From positions 32,891,955 through 32,955,954 of the forward strand of contig JAKSZT010053883.1 of the NCBI GenBank assembly GCA_026826555.1: a stretch of DNA of 64,000 nt, given 5' to 3'. A program made the position numbers and the translations under genes. Shown here one piece after another: positions 1 to 10,809 of the stretch. The notes beneath the pieces are model-generated. The model was not told where the DNA came from. It saw nothing but the letters and a program-made list of their open reading frames with translations, and did no database searches. Origin of the DNA: Tolypeutes matacus. Its lineage: Eukaryota > Chordata > Mammalia > Cingulata > Chlamyphoridae. Within the stretch, counting starts at the first letter, position 1; each line of letters opens with the position of its first letter.

Positions 1-954
1 CCTATGGTTCCTCAATTATGTTATTTTAATAAAATAAATTAAAGTTAGGTTTCATGGCTGGTGCCTTCTTTTAAAGTAACAAAGTGTCATAGGTTAGGAC
101 TGCTGGGCTCACAGCTAGAACTCTCCACGTGCTCACTCCTTTAAAGTGCAGGACATAAACTAGCAGAACACAAGAAGTCAGAAGTGGGTCCGGAGCTAGG
201 CTGAGAATGAATTTAATTCAGCCTATATGTTCTTTGTAACCCTTTACCACTTATAAAATGTTAACCATTTATAAAAACTAAGCAAAGAACATTCTAAACC
301 TAAAGGTTTAAGGGATCAACTAAAAGACCTTTTCCTACCCACACTAATGCATTCTATAAAATATTTGGTACCGAGAAGCTTTTACAAAAATAGATAATTC
401 AGACTTGTAGGAGGCGAGTTCATTCTGATTTACAAGATTATTATACTCGTCGTTTAATTAAAATCACAACTGATGGCAGAAGACTTGCACTCAGTTCTTT
501 TTTAGGACCTCTGCCCGGTACAGAACCAGAAATTTTCTTAGGTTTCATTTAGTTTTTATGAAGTTTCAAACAAAGCCAGGCTTTACAGGTAACACTAGAT
601 GACTCATTAACACGTTACATGGCACATGGGTCCTCAATACTATTTCCTCATAGGCCTGTGTCCCCCCCCCAAAAAAAAGCCTCCAGGTGTGAGCTGGGGG
701 GATGGGGGGGTGGGCTTGCTTTTCCTGGAGGGACAGGTGCAAAGAGTCTTACAGTCCAGGCCCTACACCAACCAGAAAGGAGGCCTGTGCGTCTGTCTAC
801 TTGCCACCCGGTATTTTCTGTTATTTCAAGAGTCTCCCTGTGGTAGAAAGATTTCTACTTTAACTTTTGTTTACTGGACAAGACTGCTGCTCTTCCTTCC
901 CCAGGTCTATCACAAAACCACTTCTAGCATCACAGAAACTGGAAAGGCTTTTCC

Positions 955-2403
955 CTAAAAGAAAGCAACTGACTTTGAACACTTCAGAGTCTTTAGTATT
1001 TCTTGAAGTGCTGGTTTCTTCTTGACATACTCTCTTAATTTCTGTTTATCTGTGAATATTTTGAACTCTCCGTCATTTTTGAGTGCCAATTTTGCTGGAT
1101 AGAGAATTCGTGGCTGGAAGTTTTTTTCTTTTAGTGTTTTGACTATGTCATACCACTGTCTTCTTGCCTCCATGGTTTCAGCACTTTATCTTATTGTGCT
1201 TCCCTTGTATGTGATGGTTCTCTTTTCTCTTGCTGCCTTGAGTATTTTCTCTTTGTCTTGAGTATTGGACATTTTGACAAGTATATGTCTTGGAGTTGGC
1301 CTGTTGGGATTTATACTATTTGGGGTGCGCTGTGCTTCCTGGATCTGCACATCCATCTCTCTCAATAGAGTTGGGAAGTTTTCAGCCATTATTTCCTTCA
1401 ACACTCCTTCTGTTCCCTTTCTCTTCTCTTCTACTTCTGGGATGCCCATAATGCGTATGTTTGTGCGTTTTGTATTATTGGTTAATTCCCTGAGTCCATG
1501 CTGGATTTTTTCTATCTTTTTGTCTATCTGTTCTACAATCTCTTTGATTTCATCTGTATTGTCTTCCATATCACTAATTCTTTCCTCTGCCTGTTCAAAT
1601 CTGCTGCCATGTGAGTCCAGCGTCTTTTTCATTTCTTGGCTTGTGCCATTGTTCACCATCATATCCATTACCTTTTTAGGCATGTTTGCTATTTCTTCAG
1701 TATGTTCTCCCAGTGTCTTCTTTATATCCTTAATCTCTTCCTTCAGTTCTTTAAGTTGGTCCATGATATTTGTTTGGATAGCTTTGTTTTTTTTTTTTTT
1801 TAAAGATTTATTTATTTATTTATTCATTTATCCCCCCCTTGCTGCCCGTGCTCACTGGGTCAGCCAACCACGCCGCGCGGGCGGGCCTGCCCCCACCAGG
1901 AGGCCCCGGGAACCGAACCCGGGGCCTCCCACATGGCAAACGGGAGCCCCACTGATTGAGCCACAGCCGCTTCCCATGGATAGCTTTGATTAGTTGTTCG
2001 ATGTTCTGCATTGCTTTCTGGTTTTTATTTTGTGCATTGGACTGGTCCATGTTTTCCAGTTTCTCAGAGTCATTTGTATTTTTTTGTTGCTCTCTGGTCA
2101 TCATATTATCTTGATGGGTTTGCTCAGTTGATTAGCTTTTCTCTATGCTCTAGAATTTTATTTAGCTGTTGGTTCTGCGTGTGAGTTAAGTTTTCTCTTT
2201 GGCAGTTTTTCTTCTTATTTTATTTCCTTGCTTCTTTCTATGTTCCCTTTCCGTCCACGCCGTTGATCCGCGCAGATAGATGTCCCAAGCTTCTCACTCC
2301 ACGCGTGCACAGCACAGACCCCCGGGCAGGACCCCGTCCACAATCCGCCTTGCTCTGGGAGCTTGCAGTGTGTGCCCTCCTACACTAACGCCATCTTGGC
2401 CCC
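955..2403 (-). mobile_element. LINE-1 fragment: 5' UTR and ORF1, broken
   Basis: Minus-strand reading gives L1 ORF1p. The N-terminal part is at about 2104-1989, the coiled-coil and RRM-like part at 1764-1186 (motifs NIRIMGIPE and TPRHILVKM) and the C-terminal domain at 1173-955 (RRQWYDIVKTLKEKN). The last two blocks are in the same frame, separated by one TAA at 1188-1186. A SINE (1787-1976) interrupts the N-terminal part. GC-rich sequence at about 2220-2400 reads as a 5' UTR with gccaagatggcg at its start. No ORF2 follows. Confidence 0.85.
1787..1976 (-). mobile_element. tRNA-derived SINE (family A) inside L1 ORF1
   Basis: Antisense copy: poly-T, AT-rich tail, then the tRNA-like head ending in gcttccc. 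Target duplication tggatagctttg flanks it (1775-1786, 1977-1988). Box A and box B wording are visible on the minus strand. It splits the L1 ORF1 frame. Confidence 0.9.
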
Positions 2404-2404
2404 C

Positions 2405-2830
2405 TCTAAAGTACAAACTTTTAACATGGTTTACAAGGCCCTCCCTCAGCATCTATCTCTACTTACCTGGCCTTATCTCTCACCTGCCCTCACATTTGAG
2501 TCTCTAGCTATACTGATCACTTACAGTTCATTGTACTAGGCTTTCACTCTCCTCTAGGTCTTTGAATACTCTTGGAACATTCTTGCCTTTCCAGTATAGG
2601 AAGTACCCAGTACTTGGTTACCTTTTACTCATTCTTCAGATCTCAGCTGAGATCTTCCTTTAGGAAGCCCTTCTTTACCACTCCCAAATTTAGGTTAAAT
2701 ATTCCTCCTATATGTTCCTGTTATACCCTTCCCTACATTGTAGCATTTCTCACTCCATAATGTACTTTTGTCTGTATTATCTTCTAGGCTCAAGGCTTAA
2801 AGGCAGAAACCATTTCTTGTTCACTGTTTA
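2405..2830 (+). mobile_element. L2-like LINE 3' end remnant
   Basis: Diverged text with the L2 pattern of lysine-rich 'cattcttcagatctcagctg', 'aggaagcccttc' and 'aaggcagaaacc' phrases in order. Old and degraded; limits approximate. Confidence 0.5.
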
Positions 2831-3670
2831 TCTCTACTTACTTATTCATCCTTTCAGCAATTATTGAGTGCCTTCCATATGCCAGGCACTGGAGACAAAC
2901 CAATGAACCAACCAGATCAGCCATTTCCCAGGACATTAATTAGTATATGTAGGCAAATGATACTGAACGATTAAAAGATTACATACATATTTAGGGTATT
3001 TACAAAACACATGGATCACATATTTTAGTACTCACACCTTTGTAGCAAAGAAAATTTGGCTTAGCTGGAGTACTTCTATTGAACTACCTGTGTAGGCCAT
3101 TGCCTTATTTTGTTTTAATAGGATTTCTGCCCTTGCATGCCACTTCTGCATGATGATCCATTGCTGTATATCCCCCAAAGCCTTGGTATTCTGACAGCAA
3201 CACAGAGTGGAGGCGGTTCTCCTGTCACAGGGAGACTTCTCACACCTCTTCCTGGCAGCAGTCAGCCTGACAAGTAGCATTTCATCCCAGGAAGGAAACT
3301 ACCTTATTCTTGGGTGGATGTGTTGGTGGGTGGGAGGGGGGTCATCTGTATAGACAAGGCTGTAGTACTATTCTCTACTGTCTATTTGTTCAGGATTTAT
3401 TTGTCAGCCTAGCTTTCCTGAGATGATTTGGGAAGTTGAAGCTATCAAGTTGCTATTGATACAGGCTGAAATTTGATACTATTTCAAGAAAAGTAGGTTA
3501 GAGTCCTTCTCTAGCTAGTTGCATAAACAGCATAGATAGAAACATTGCCTGAACTCCCACTGTCCTCTATTAGGCTCAGGAAGAACAGGTTTTTTTGGGA
3601 GATAAAAGCAATTATCCTCAAAGACTTATATTTCATTGGAATAGAAAAAGGTCCATATATGCGCATAGAT

Positions 3671-3765
3671 GGGGGATGGATGTGGCTCAAATGGTTGGGC
3701 GTCTGTCTCCCATATGGAGGGACCCGGGTTCCATCCCCAGGACTTCCCAGTAAAAAAACAACAAC
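3671..3765 (+). mobile_element. Monomeric SINE (family B)
   Basis: Short tRNA-like unit (gatgtggctcaaatggttggg ... gggttccatccc) with a brief A-rich tail. A 17-bp target duplication, catatatgcgcatagat, is perfect on both sides (3654-3670, 3766-3782). Confidence 0.9.
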
Positions 3766-4059
3766 AAACATATATGCGCATAGATAGAGCACATACAAAA
3801 GCAAAAATGCAGATTAACTACTATTCAGAAATATAGTTCACTCTTACTGATCTATGGATTGTCTATCTAATGAATTAATTTTCCAAGGTCTTTCCCAGCA
3901 GGGACAGTTTACATGGATATGTGAATGAAACATTTCACAGTAACGTATTTACCATCTTTGAATTGTAATACATATGGCTGTATAGCATATTTCTCTTTCA
4001 TTAATGTGGATAATAGTTATCCATTCATACCTTCTTTTAGAGTTAGGATAGTTTAGCGA

Positions 4060-4200
4060 AGAGAGTCAGATTCTGGTCACAGGTCTGTCCCTTAACTATC
4101 TGTGTGACCTTAGTCAAGCCGTATAGTATCTTTTTGACATTCATTCATCTCATATGGGCATTATACTGTCTACCTACATTTCAGGATTGTACCAATAATC
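4060..4200 (+). mobile_element. MIR-like SINE remnant
   Basis: Contains the MIR core pattern 'aactatctgtgtgaccttagtcaa' followed by diverged downstream text. Ancient and incomplete. Confidence 0.5.
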
Positions 4201-4438
4201 AGAGAGAGAATACATGTAAAATCACTTTGAAAACTATAAATTCCAGAACCTGTCAGTTCAGCTGGTATTAGCATATGGAATAATGCTGAGAGATAGGTAG
4301 ATACTGGTGATTGCTGAGAGATGGAAGAGTGGCCTAGTGAGGTCTCTCTACTTTTAGCTGTAGACATAACCAAATTATGTCTACACCAAATTATTGTGGT
4401 TTCCTTACTGCTTGCCCTTTGTTTTTTGGGATTGTCAG

Positions 4439-4957
4439 GCTCGTCACCAAGAATTGCTGTCCCAGCAACAAAATTTTATCCTGGCTACCCAGTCAGCTCA
4501 GACCTTCCTGGGCCAGCATGGCCACAATCTCACACCTGAGGAACAGCAGATGCTGCAGGAGAAGCTGGGAGAGCTAAAAGAACAGTATGCAACTTCCCTG
4601 GCCCAGTCAGAGGCAGAGCTAAAGCATGTGCAGACACTACGGGACGAGCTGCAGAAATTTCTACAGGATCATAAAGAGTTTGAAAACTGGCTGGAACGGT
4701 CTGAGAAGGAGCTGGAGAACATGCATAAGGAAATCAGTAGTCCTGAAACCCTACCCTCCCTGCTGAAGCGGCAAGGGAGCTTCTCGGAGGATGTAATTTC
4801 CCACAAAGGAGACTTGAGATTTGTTACTATATCAGGACAGAAAGTCTTGGACACGGAAAACAGCTTTGAAGAAAGCAGAGAACTGTCAGCAACTGGAAAC
4901 TTAGTGCAGGACAAGCTGAGGGATGCAACAGAAAGATACACTGCTCTCCATTCAAAG
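4439..4957 (+). CDS. MACF1: MACF1 rod exon (first in window), 173 codons
   Basis: Coding exon of the spectraplakin MACF1, a cytoplasmic linker of actin and microtubules. It opens ARHQELLSQQQNF after a tgtcag acceptor and ends ATERYTALHSK before gtaagt, phase 0 on both sides. The wording matches my memory of human MACF1 closely. It carries spectrin-repeat helix sequence with the typical aromatic (EFENWLERSEKELENM), then a serine-containing stretch (LLKRQGSFSEDV) that reads as an inter-repeat insert and offers an RxxS phosphorylation motif. The open frame continues past the donor to 5032, but those residues are intronic. The preceding exon is outside the window. Confidence 0.95.
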
Positions 4958-5602
4958 GTAAGTGAGAGGTTCTTGGCAGCATCTGGTCAAATGATCATGA
5001 CAGTCCCTCATACAAGTATGGGTGGTTCTTGAGGCTCAGAATAAGAACCTCAGGACACAATGGACAGGCTGATTTGTATATTGACCCCAGGCAGAATGTG
5101 TTTGTGAGCTCCACAAAAACACAAACTGTATAGGCCTATCTATGGGCTAATGCCTGATCCTTAGCAGTATTAGTGATGTGTCTCAAGTCTGTGGTGAGGG
5201 TGGAAGTGCTCACCTGTATCCTGACCAACAGACTTGAGTTCCCAAGAGACAATAACATAGGGGAACCTTAAACCAATTGCACAGTCTTTATTCCTAACTT
5301 AGAGCATCTAGGGTAAATCCTTATCTTTATCCCTATCCAGGGAACTCCCTCTAGCTCCTAATATTTAGAATCCAGTCAATTCTTCTTAACTATCTTTTGT
5401 TTTCTGCCAACATCTCTAATCTCCCAAAAGGGACACTTTTTATACTTCTCCATCCTTACCTCTGCCTGCAACCTGATTTATATTTTTTTGTGTGTGGCTT
5501 GTCATACAACTCATGCATATATGTTTCCAGATACATAATAAGGATGGCGTGAATAGTGTGGTGCAAACAATGAGGGTCCCACTTGTAAAAGATGGTTGCT
5601 AT

Positions 5603-5783
5603 GGGAAGTGGCTGTGGCTCAATCAGTAGGGCTCCCGTTTACCATATGGGAGGCCCCGGGTTCGGTTCCCGGGACCTCCTGGTGAAGGCAAGCCCGCCCG
5701 CACGGCATGGTTAGCTGACCCAGCGAGCACAAGCAGCAAGGGGGGGATAAATGAATAAATAAATAAAATCTTTAAAAAAAATT
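5603..5783 (+). mobile_element. tRNA-derived SINE (family A)
   Basis: Sense copy with intact head (box A tggctcaatcagtagg, box B ggttcggttcc), body and ataaatgaataaataaa tail. Target duplication aaagatggttgcta on both sides. It lies in the 996-nt intron between the first two exons. Confidence 0.92.
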
Positions 5784-5953
5784 AAAGATGGTTGCTACCT
5801 ATCTATTCATGAAACTCCAGTACTACCCTTAAATGTAGCTACAGTAATTTCTGTGTGACAAAGCCAGGCCTCTTTCTTTGGGCTCTGCCCAGAAAGCTGC
5901 TGCCTTTGAACGGACCTTGCTTAGGTCTGCTTTCCCTTCTTTCTCTGATACAG

Positions 5954-6130
5954 TGTACATGGCTGGGCTCTCGCTTGAACATGCTGCTAGGCCAGTATCA
6001 GCAGTTCCAGAGCAGCGCAGACAACCTACAGGCCTGGATGCAAGCTTGTGAGGCCAATGTGGAGAAGATCCTCTCAGATACTGTTGCCTCTGACCCTGGG
6101 GTCCTGCAACAGCAGCTTGCAACAACAAAG
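5954..6130 (+). CDS. MACF1: MACF1 rod exon, 59 codons
   Basis: Begins with TGT after gatacag and ends ...QLATTK before gtaacc, phase 0/0. It encodes CTWLGSRLNMLLGQYQQF and then the helix NLQAWMQACEANVEK, whose Trp is the usual spectrin-repeat core residue. The length is an exact multiple of three. Sequence upstream of 5954 that stays open is intron. Confidence 0.95.
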
Positions 6131-6400
6131 GTAACCCATGACACAGACTGTGTTGGGGTACAAGGCTTTGTATTGCATGGCTTAGAGTACTCCAAAGAAA
6201 ATCAAATGCTTGATTGATTAATGGCAGTAGTTAGGATGTCTTTTATAAGATCTGATTTCAAAACACTTTATCTAATTTTTGTGACTGTGGATGAACTGAG
6301 AATTATACTTTAAAGCTGCTTATTAGCTTTAAGTTCCTAGAACCAGACTTGATTACTCATTCAAGATGTTTTTCTCTTTTCCTCATTCATGGACAAGTAG

Positions 6401-6524
6401 CAGTTGCAGGAGGAGTTGGCTGAGCACCAAGTACCTATAGAAAAGCTCCAAAAAGTAGCTTGTGACCTCATGGAAATTGAAGGGGAGCCAGCCCCAGACC
6501 ACAAGCATGTTCAAGAAACTACAG
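6401..6524 (+). CDS. MACF1: MACF1 rod exon, ends phase 1
   Basis: Starts QLQEELAEHQVPIEKLQKVA after acaagtag and ends in HVQETT plus one base before gtaaag. The extra G joins AT of the next exon to make Asp. Charged and heptad-like, it continues the spectrin helix of the preceding exon. Confidence 0.94.
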
Positions 6525-6719
6525 GTAAAGAGCAACAAGAGTGATAGTGCTCCCTTAATTCCTAGTATGTCCCTCTATTCTATAATACATCACATTGTGT
6601 TGTGTAAGTGTCTGCATAGGCTAGGTGCTAAGGATATAAAAATGAATAGATACAGACTGTCATCAAAAAGCTCACCTTCTAATAATTTTTGTTCTTGCAA
6701 CATTGAAGGACCTTTGTAA

Positions 6720-7170
6720 TCTGACTTCAACTCCTTCCCCCCAGCATTCTGCTTTCTAGCTGTACCCTACTTCTTTCCTTTCCTAAGCAGACCAGTTATT
6801 TCCTCATTACTTTACCTGTGAAGTTTTTCCTATTGCTTAGCATAATGAAATCTTACTCATGCTTCAAGATGCAGCTGAGAAGTCACTTCCTTTGTAAAGC
6901 TTCCCCTACCATCACCACCACCCCCCAAAAATATAAATAAAAGACAGGAAAATATGCATTCTTCCTTCTGGGCTTCTCAAGTGTAGTTCTCTTAATACCA
7001 ATAAAACACTTTTAATTTCATTTTTACACTGAGTTGTGAATTGCCTTCCTGTACCTAGGCTCTGTTTTAAAATCTTAAGTTTGTAGAAGGCAGAAACCTT
7101 ATCTTAATCATCTTTGGTCCTCAGTATCTAGCACTTAGTAGATGTTAAATAAATAATGCTTATTAAATTT
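6720..7170 (+). mobile_element. L2-like remnant in intron
   Basis: Degraded text with L2-type phrases (cttcaagatgcagctgagaagtcacttcc, ggcagaaaccttatctta, tctagcacttagtagatgttaaataaat). It ends about 80 nt before the 7251 exon. Confidence 0.45.
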
Positions 7171-7250
7171 GGCTCCAATACTAATGCACTTCAAACTTCT
7201 TTTTAAAAGCACATTACAGTCTCCATTCTTCTCATCACCTTGCTTTCCAG

Positions 7251-7459
7251 ATGCTATACTCAGCCAATTCCAAAGCCTTTCTTGTAGCCTGGCTGAGCGC
7301 TCTGCTCTGCTACAGAAGGCAATTGCCCAGTCTCAGAGTGTCCAGGAGAGTCTGGAGAGCCTGTTGCAGTCCATCAGGGAAATTGGAAAAAACCTGGAAG
7401 GAGAGCAAGTAGCATCGCTCTCATCCGGAGTCATCCAAGAAGCCCTGGCCACTAATATG
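7251..7459 (+). CDS. MACF1: MACF1 rod exon, 69 codons plus 2 nt
   Basis: Acceptor tgctttccag, donor ATG|gtaaga, phase 1 in and 0 out. It encodes (D)AILSQFQSLSCSLAERS through GVIQEALATNM, a coiled-coil-rich part of the rod. The upstream part of the overlapping open frame (from 7169) is intronic, because the acceptor defines the start. Confidence 0.94.
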
Positions 7460-7836
7460 GTAAGACCTATGCTCCTAGTGTTAGCATTGAGGGTGTGTTT
7501 GCCATGTGCCATAATTACATCATTTTGAAAAGTATCAGGAGAAGAAATCATTTCCAAGAATCTTTTAATAAGATTTAGAGAAGATGACTAATCCATGTAA
7601 AGATATTTCTACCCAATTTCCAAACTATTTTTTGAGCTTGAGGAAAAGTGGTAATAGCAAAGTCATTTGGAATGGGACGAAGAACTAAGGGAATAAGATG
7701 TGTGGTATTCTGAAAGCTCAGTTGTGATCCTCCAGTCTTACATGAAAGCCTGTAGTTATTAGAAGTTTATTAGCTTGTGGCTCAGATATCCTGGAGTAAA
7801 TGAACTAGGAACTGACAGACATGTTCTTGGTGACAG

Positions 7837-8154
7837 AAATTGAAACAGGACATTGCTCGGCAAAAGAGCAGCTTGGAGGCCACCCGTGAGATGGTGACTC
7901 GATTCATGGAGACAGCAGACAGCACCACAGCAGTGATGCTGCAGGGCAAACTGGCAGAGGTGAGCCAGTGTTTCGAACAGCTTTGTCTACAGCAGCAAGA
8001 AAAGGAGAGCTCCCTAAAGAAGCTTCTACCCAAGGCAGAGGTGTTTGAGCATCTCTCAAATAAGCTACAGCAGTTCATGGAAAACAAAAGTCGGATGCTG
8101 GCCTCTGGAAACCAGCCAGATCAAGATATTGCACAGTTCTTCCAACAGATCCAG
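7837..8154 (+). CDS. MACF1: MACF1 rod exon, 106 codons
   Basis: Acceptor ggtgacag, donor CAG|gtaagg, phase 0/0. It reads KLKQDIARQKSSLEA ... NQPDQDIAQFFQQIQ and is close to one full spectrin repeat in length. It joins in frame to both neighbouring exons. Confidence 0.95.
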
Positions 8155-8683
8155 GTAAGGATGTATCTGCCAAGCTTGCAAAATATCAGGAAGGGACAGG
8201 TAGAGCATCAACTGACAAATCAGTGAGAGTACTGGGAACTTTCTCTGCATTATCTTACATAATTATTACAATCCGCCTTTAAACTGGATATTGTTTGCTT
8301 CATTTGTAAAAACACAACCTAGATTAATTTTTACTCCTACTACATGTTCACACCAGATCAGCAGGGGAACTCAGCTCATCATAGTCACTTAGAGATACAG
8401 GTTGATGAAGACTTCATCCCAACATATATACTTTCATGATAACTGCTACATTGGGAAGAGGGCATGTCATATCCATTTGCATTCCATTAGTCAAAGCAAG
8501 TTGACCATGACCAGACCTAACTTTACAGGGGATAGGGAAATATAGTCCTACTATGTACCTAGAAGGCTTAGAGCTAGGAATATTTGGTGAAGAGTGTTAA
8601 CAACTACCAGAGAGTGGGATTGCCAGGTTACAGTGTACTTAATTTAACTAAGTAGTGGCCAATTTGAGCCCCAGAATGGCTGC

Positions 8684-8766
8684 ACTAGTACACATTCTTT
8701 TTTTTTTTTCTTTCTTTTTTTTTTCTCTTTTTTCTTTTCTTCTTTTTTTTACTAGTACACATTCTT
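8684..8766 (-). mobile_element. Poly(A)-only retroposition scar with 16-bp TSD
   Basis: About 51 nt of nearly pure T with scattered C, bounded on both sides by the same 16 bases, actagtacacattctt (8684-8699 and 8751-8766). No SINE or LINE body is present between them. It looks like an extreme 5'-truncated insertion. Confidence 0.75.
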
Positions 8767-8879
8767 ATCTGTAGTGCCGCAACATTCCTATATCCCCATA
8801 GCCTATTTTGGGATTATCTAGCTTTCTAATGTTTTGCAGAATAAAGTGGGATCTCATTGTTTTGTTTTTTGTTTTGTTT

Positions 8880-9165
8880 TGTTTTGAATAATTTCAAACT
8901 TACAGAAACATAGAAGGAATCATAATGATAAACATCAGCATACTGTTCACCAAGATTCACCAATTACTAATTGTTTTATCTCTATATATAGATAAATGAG
9001 ATGGTGTCATCATGGGCTCTTGTATTCATATCATAATTATTGTTTTTAATACTCAAAAATTGTCCCAAATTTTGTCTGTGGGAGTCCTTTCAAGTTCCCT
9101 ATTTTTCTAAAGATCTGGGAGAACTTGTCCCACAAATCTTTTTATAAAAGGTAACTTTTATAACT
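8880..9165 (-). mobile_element. Old L1-like 3' UTR remnant
   Basis: Text beginning 'aataatttcaaacttacagaaa' after a (TTTTG)n tract resembles antisense L1 3' UTR sequence seen again at 22552 and 58150. Diverged; family not certain. Confidence 0.4.
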
Positions 9166-9214
9166 CCTTATGAGGAGCAGAGGATTAAATGCCATTCCTT
9201 GTTTGCCTTGACAG

Positions 9215-9381
9215 GAGCTCAGTTTGGAAATGAAAGACCAACAGGGGAACCTAGATACTCTTGAGGACCTGGTTACTGAACTGAGCTCCAGTGGCTTTGC
9301 ACTGGACCTATCCCAGCATCAGGGCAGGGTACAGAATCTCAAAAAGGACTTCACAGAACTACAGAAGACAGTTAAAGAAAG
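9215..9381 (+). CDS. MACF1: MACF1 rod exon, ends phase 2
   Basis: Acceptor cttgacag, donor AAAG|gtgagt. It encodes ELSLEMKDQQGNLDTLEDL to LQKTVKE plus AG, completed to Arg by the first base of the next exon. The next intron (9382-11462) carries two SINEs and a solo LTR. Confidence 0.94.
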
Positions 9382-9501
9382 GTGAGTTTTCACCTGTGTG
9401 CTTGATCAGTGTTTGGGAGTTAATTTTTTCTTGCTGTTGGGTGAAATGATCATCTCTTCCTTCCTTCTTCACCAGAAAAGATGGCATCAAAACTCTGAGT
9501 C

Positions 9502-9602
9502 GGAGGGCGGATGTGGCTCAACTGGTTGGGTGTCCGTCTCCCATATGGAGCGACCTGGGTTCGATCCCCGGGACCTCCCAGTAAAATTAAAAAAAAAAAA
9601 AA
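9502..9602 (+). mobile_element. Monomeric SINE (family B), first of a same-site pair
   Basis: Head ggatgtggctcaactggttggg and box B ggttcgatccccgg, ending in a pure A tail. Flanked by aaaactctgagtc (9489-9501, 9603-9615). Confidence 0.92.
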
Positions 9603-9617
9603 AAAACTCTGAGTCAT

Positions 9618-9800
9618 GGGAAGCGGCTGTGGCTCAATCAGTAGGGCTCCCGTTTACCATATGGGAGGCCCCGGGTTCGGTTTCTGGGGCCTCCTGGTGA
9701 AGGCAAGCCCACCCACACCACGTGGTTAGCTGACCCGGCGAGCACTGGCAGCAAGGGGGGGATAAATGAATAAATAAATAAAATCTTTAAAAAAAAAAAA
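9618..9800 (+). mobile_element. tRNA-derived SINE (family A), second of a same-site pair
   Basis: Starts 3 nt after the shared target repeat and is followed by a third copy, cctctgagtcat (9801-). The body carries a few differences from its relatives (cccacaccacg, cactggcagc). Confidence 0.92.
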
Positions 9801-10260
9801 CCTCTGAGTCATAGGAGGTTGGAAAGTGCCTATTTCAGGCCAAGTTACCCTACCTACTCGATGCTTAGTGGTCTTTCTATTATAAAATAATAAATTCCAT
9901 CTCAGTAGTGGAGCTCAGTTCCCTCTTGATGGGATCATAAGTCCAGGTCACTTGGACCAAAGAGAACAAATTAGGGTCAGTGAGTAGGATTATGGTCAGA
10001 TTGGCAATAAAGAAAAGAATTGGAGACTTCCCAAATATAATTAAGGATTATAACGGCACTTCCTCTGCTTGCTTTAACCACATTTAAGTTGTTATTTTGG
10101 GGGAGTGTCTAGATTCTTCTTTCAAGTCAAACAAGGGAATGTATGACAAAGAAGGTGATTTCCAGTTATCAGTTCATAGTTCAAAAATCATTATTTTCCC
10201 CATTAGAAAGCCTCATTTGGGTTTGAGAGTGTGAATAAGACTTTATAAATTAATCTTGGT

Positions 10261-10809
10261 TGTATTAGTCAGCCAAAGGGGGTGCTAATGTGAAATACCA
10301 AAAATGGGTTGGTCTTTATAAAGGGTATTTATTTGGGGTAGAAGTCCACAGATACCAGGCCATAAAGCGTAAGTTTCTTCTCACCAAAGTTCATTGCCAC
10401 GTGTTGGAGCAAGACAGCTGCCGACATTTGCCAGGGTTCAGGTTTCTTGTGTTCCCCTCTTCCCGGGGCTGCGTTTCTCTCCTGGCTTAGCTCTTCTGGT
10501 TCCTCTACAAGGTCAGCTGTAGACTATCAGGCCAACGGCTCGCTTCTCTTCTCCTGGGGCCTTCTTTCCAACATCAAAACTCCATCATCAGAACTGCTTC
10601 TCACAAACTGCTTCTACTCTGTTCTTTGCCTTGCCTTTTTATATTCGATTCCCCACCCACCAAGGGGTGGGGCTCAACGCCCTACTGAGGTGGCCCATTC
10701 AATGCCCTAATCATAACTTAATCATGCCCAGATTAACAGATCAGTTTACAAGCATGATCCAATTATATTTTTGGAATTCATAATTACATCAAACTGCCCA
10801 ACTGCAACA
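10261..10809. mobile_element. Solo LTR of an endogenous retrovirus-like element
   Basis: 549 bp starting TGTATTAGTCAGCC and ending AACTGCAACA, with TG...CA ends and the same 5 bp, ttggt, immediately on each side (10256-10260 and 10810-10814). A 5-bp duplication suits ERVL/MaLR-type elements. No internal retroviral genes are present, so it is a recombined single LTR. A TATA-like tttttatatt lies near 10637. I recall similar sequence as common in xenarthran genomes but cannot name the family. Confidence 0.75.

Larger units (their letters stand above)
1..4438 (+). other. MACF1: MACF1 intron, 3' part
   Basis: No exon found. It holds a minus-strand L1 5'/ORF1 piece (955-2403) split by a SINE, an L2-like 3' end (about 2405-2830), a monomeric SINE (3671-3765) and a MIR-like stretch (about 4060-4200). 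The first 900 bases show no recognisable element beyond a C/A/G-rich run near 660-715. Confidence 0.7.

Noticed and set aside
2280..2507. 75-codon frame in GC-rich sequence
   Set aside because: Lies across the L1 5' UTR and L2 text; no protein support.
6462..6719. 85-codon frame overlapping the exon at 6401
   Set aside because: Wrong frame relative to the MACF1 reading and runs past the donor.
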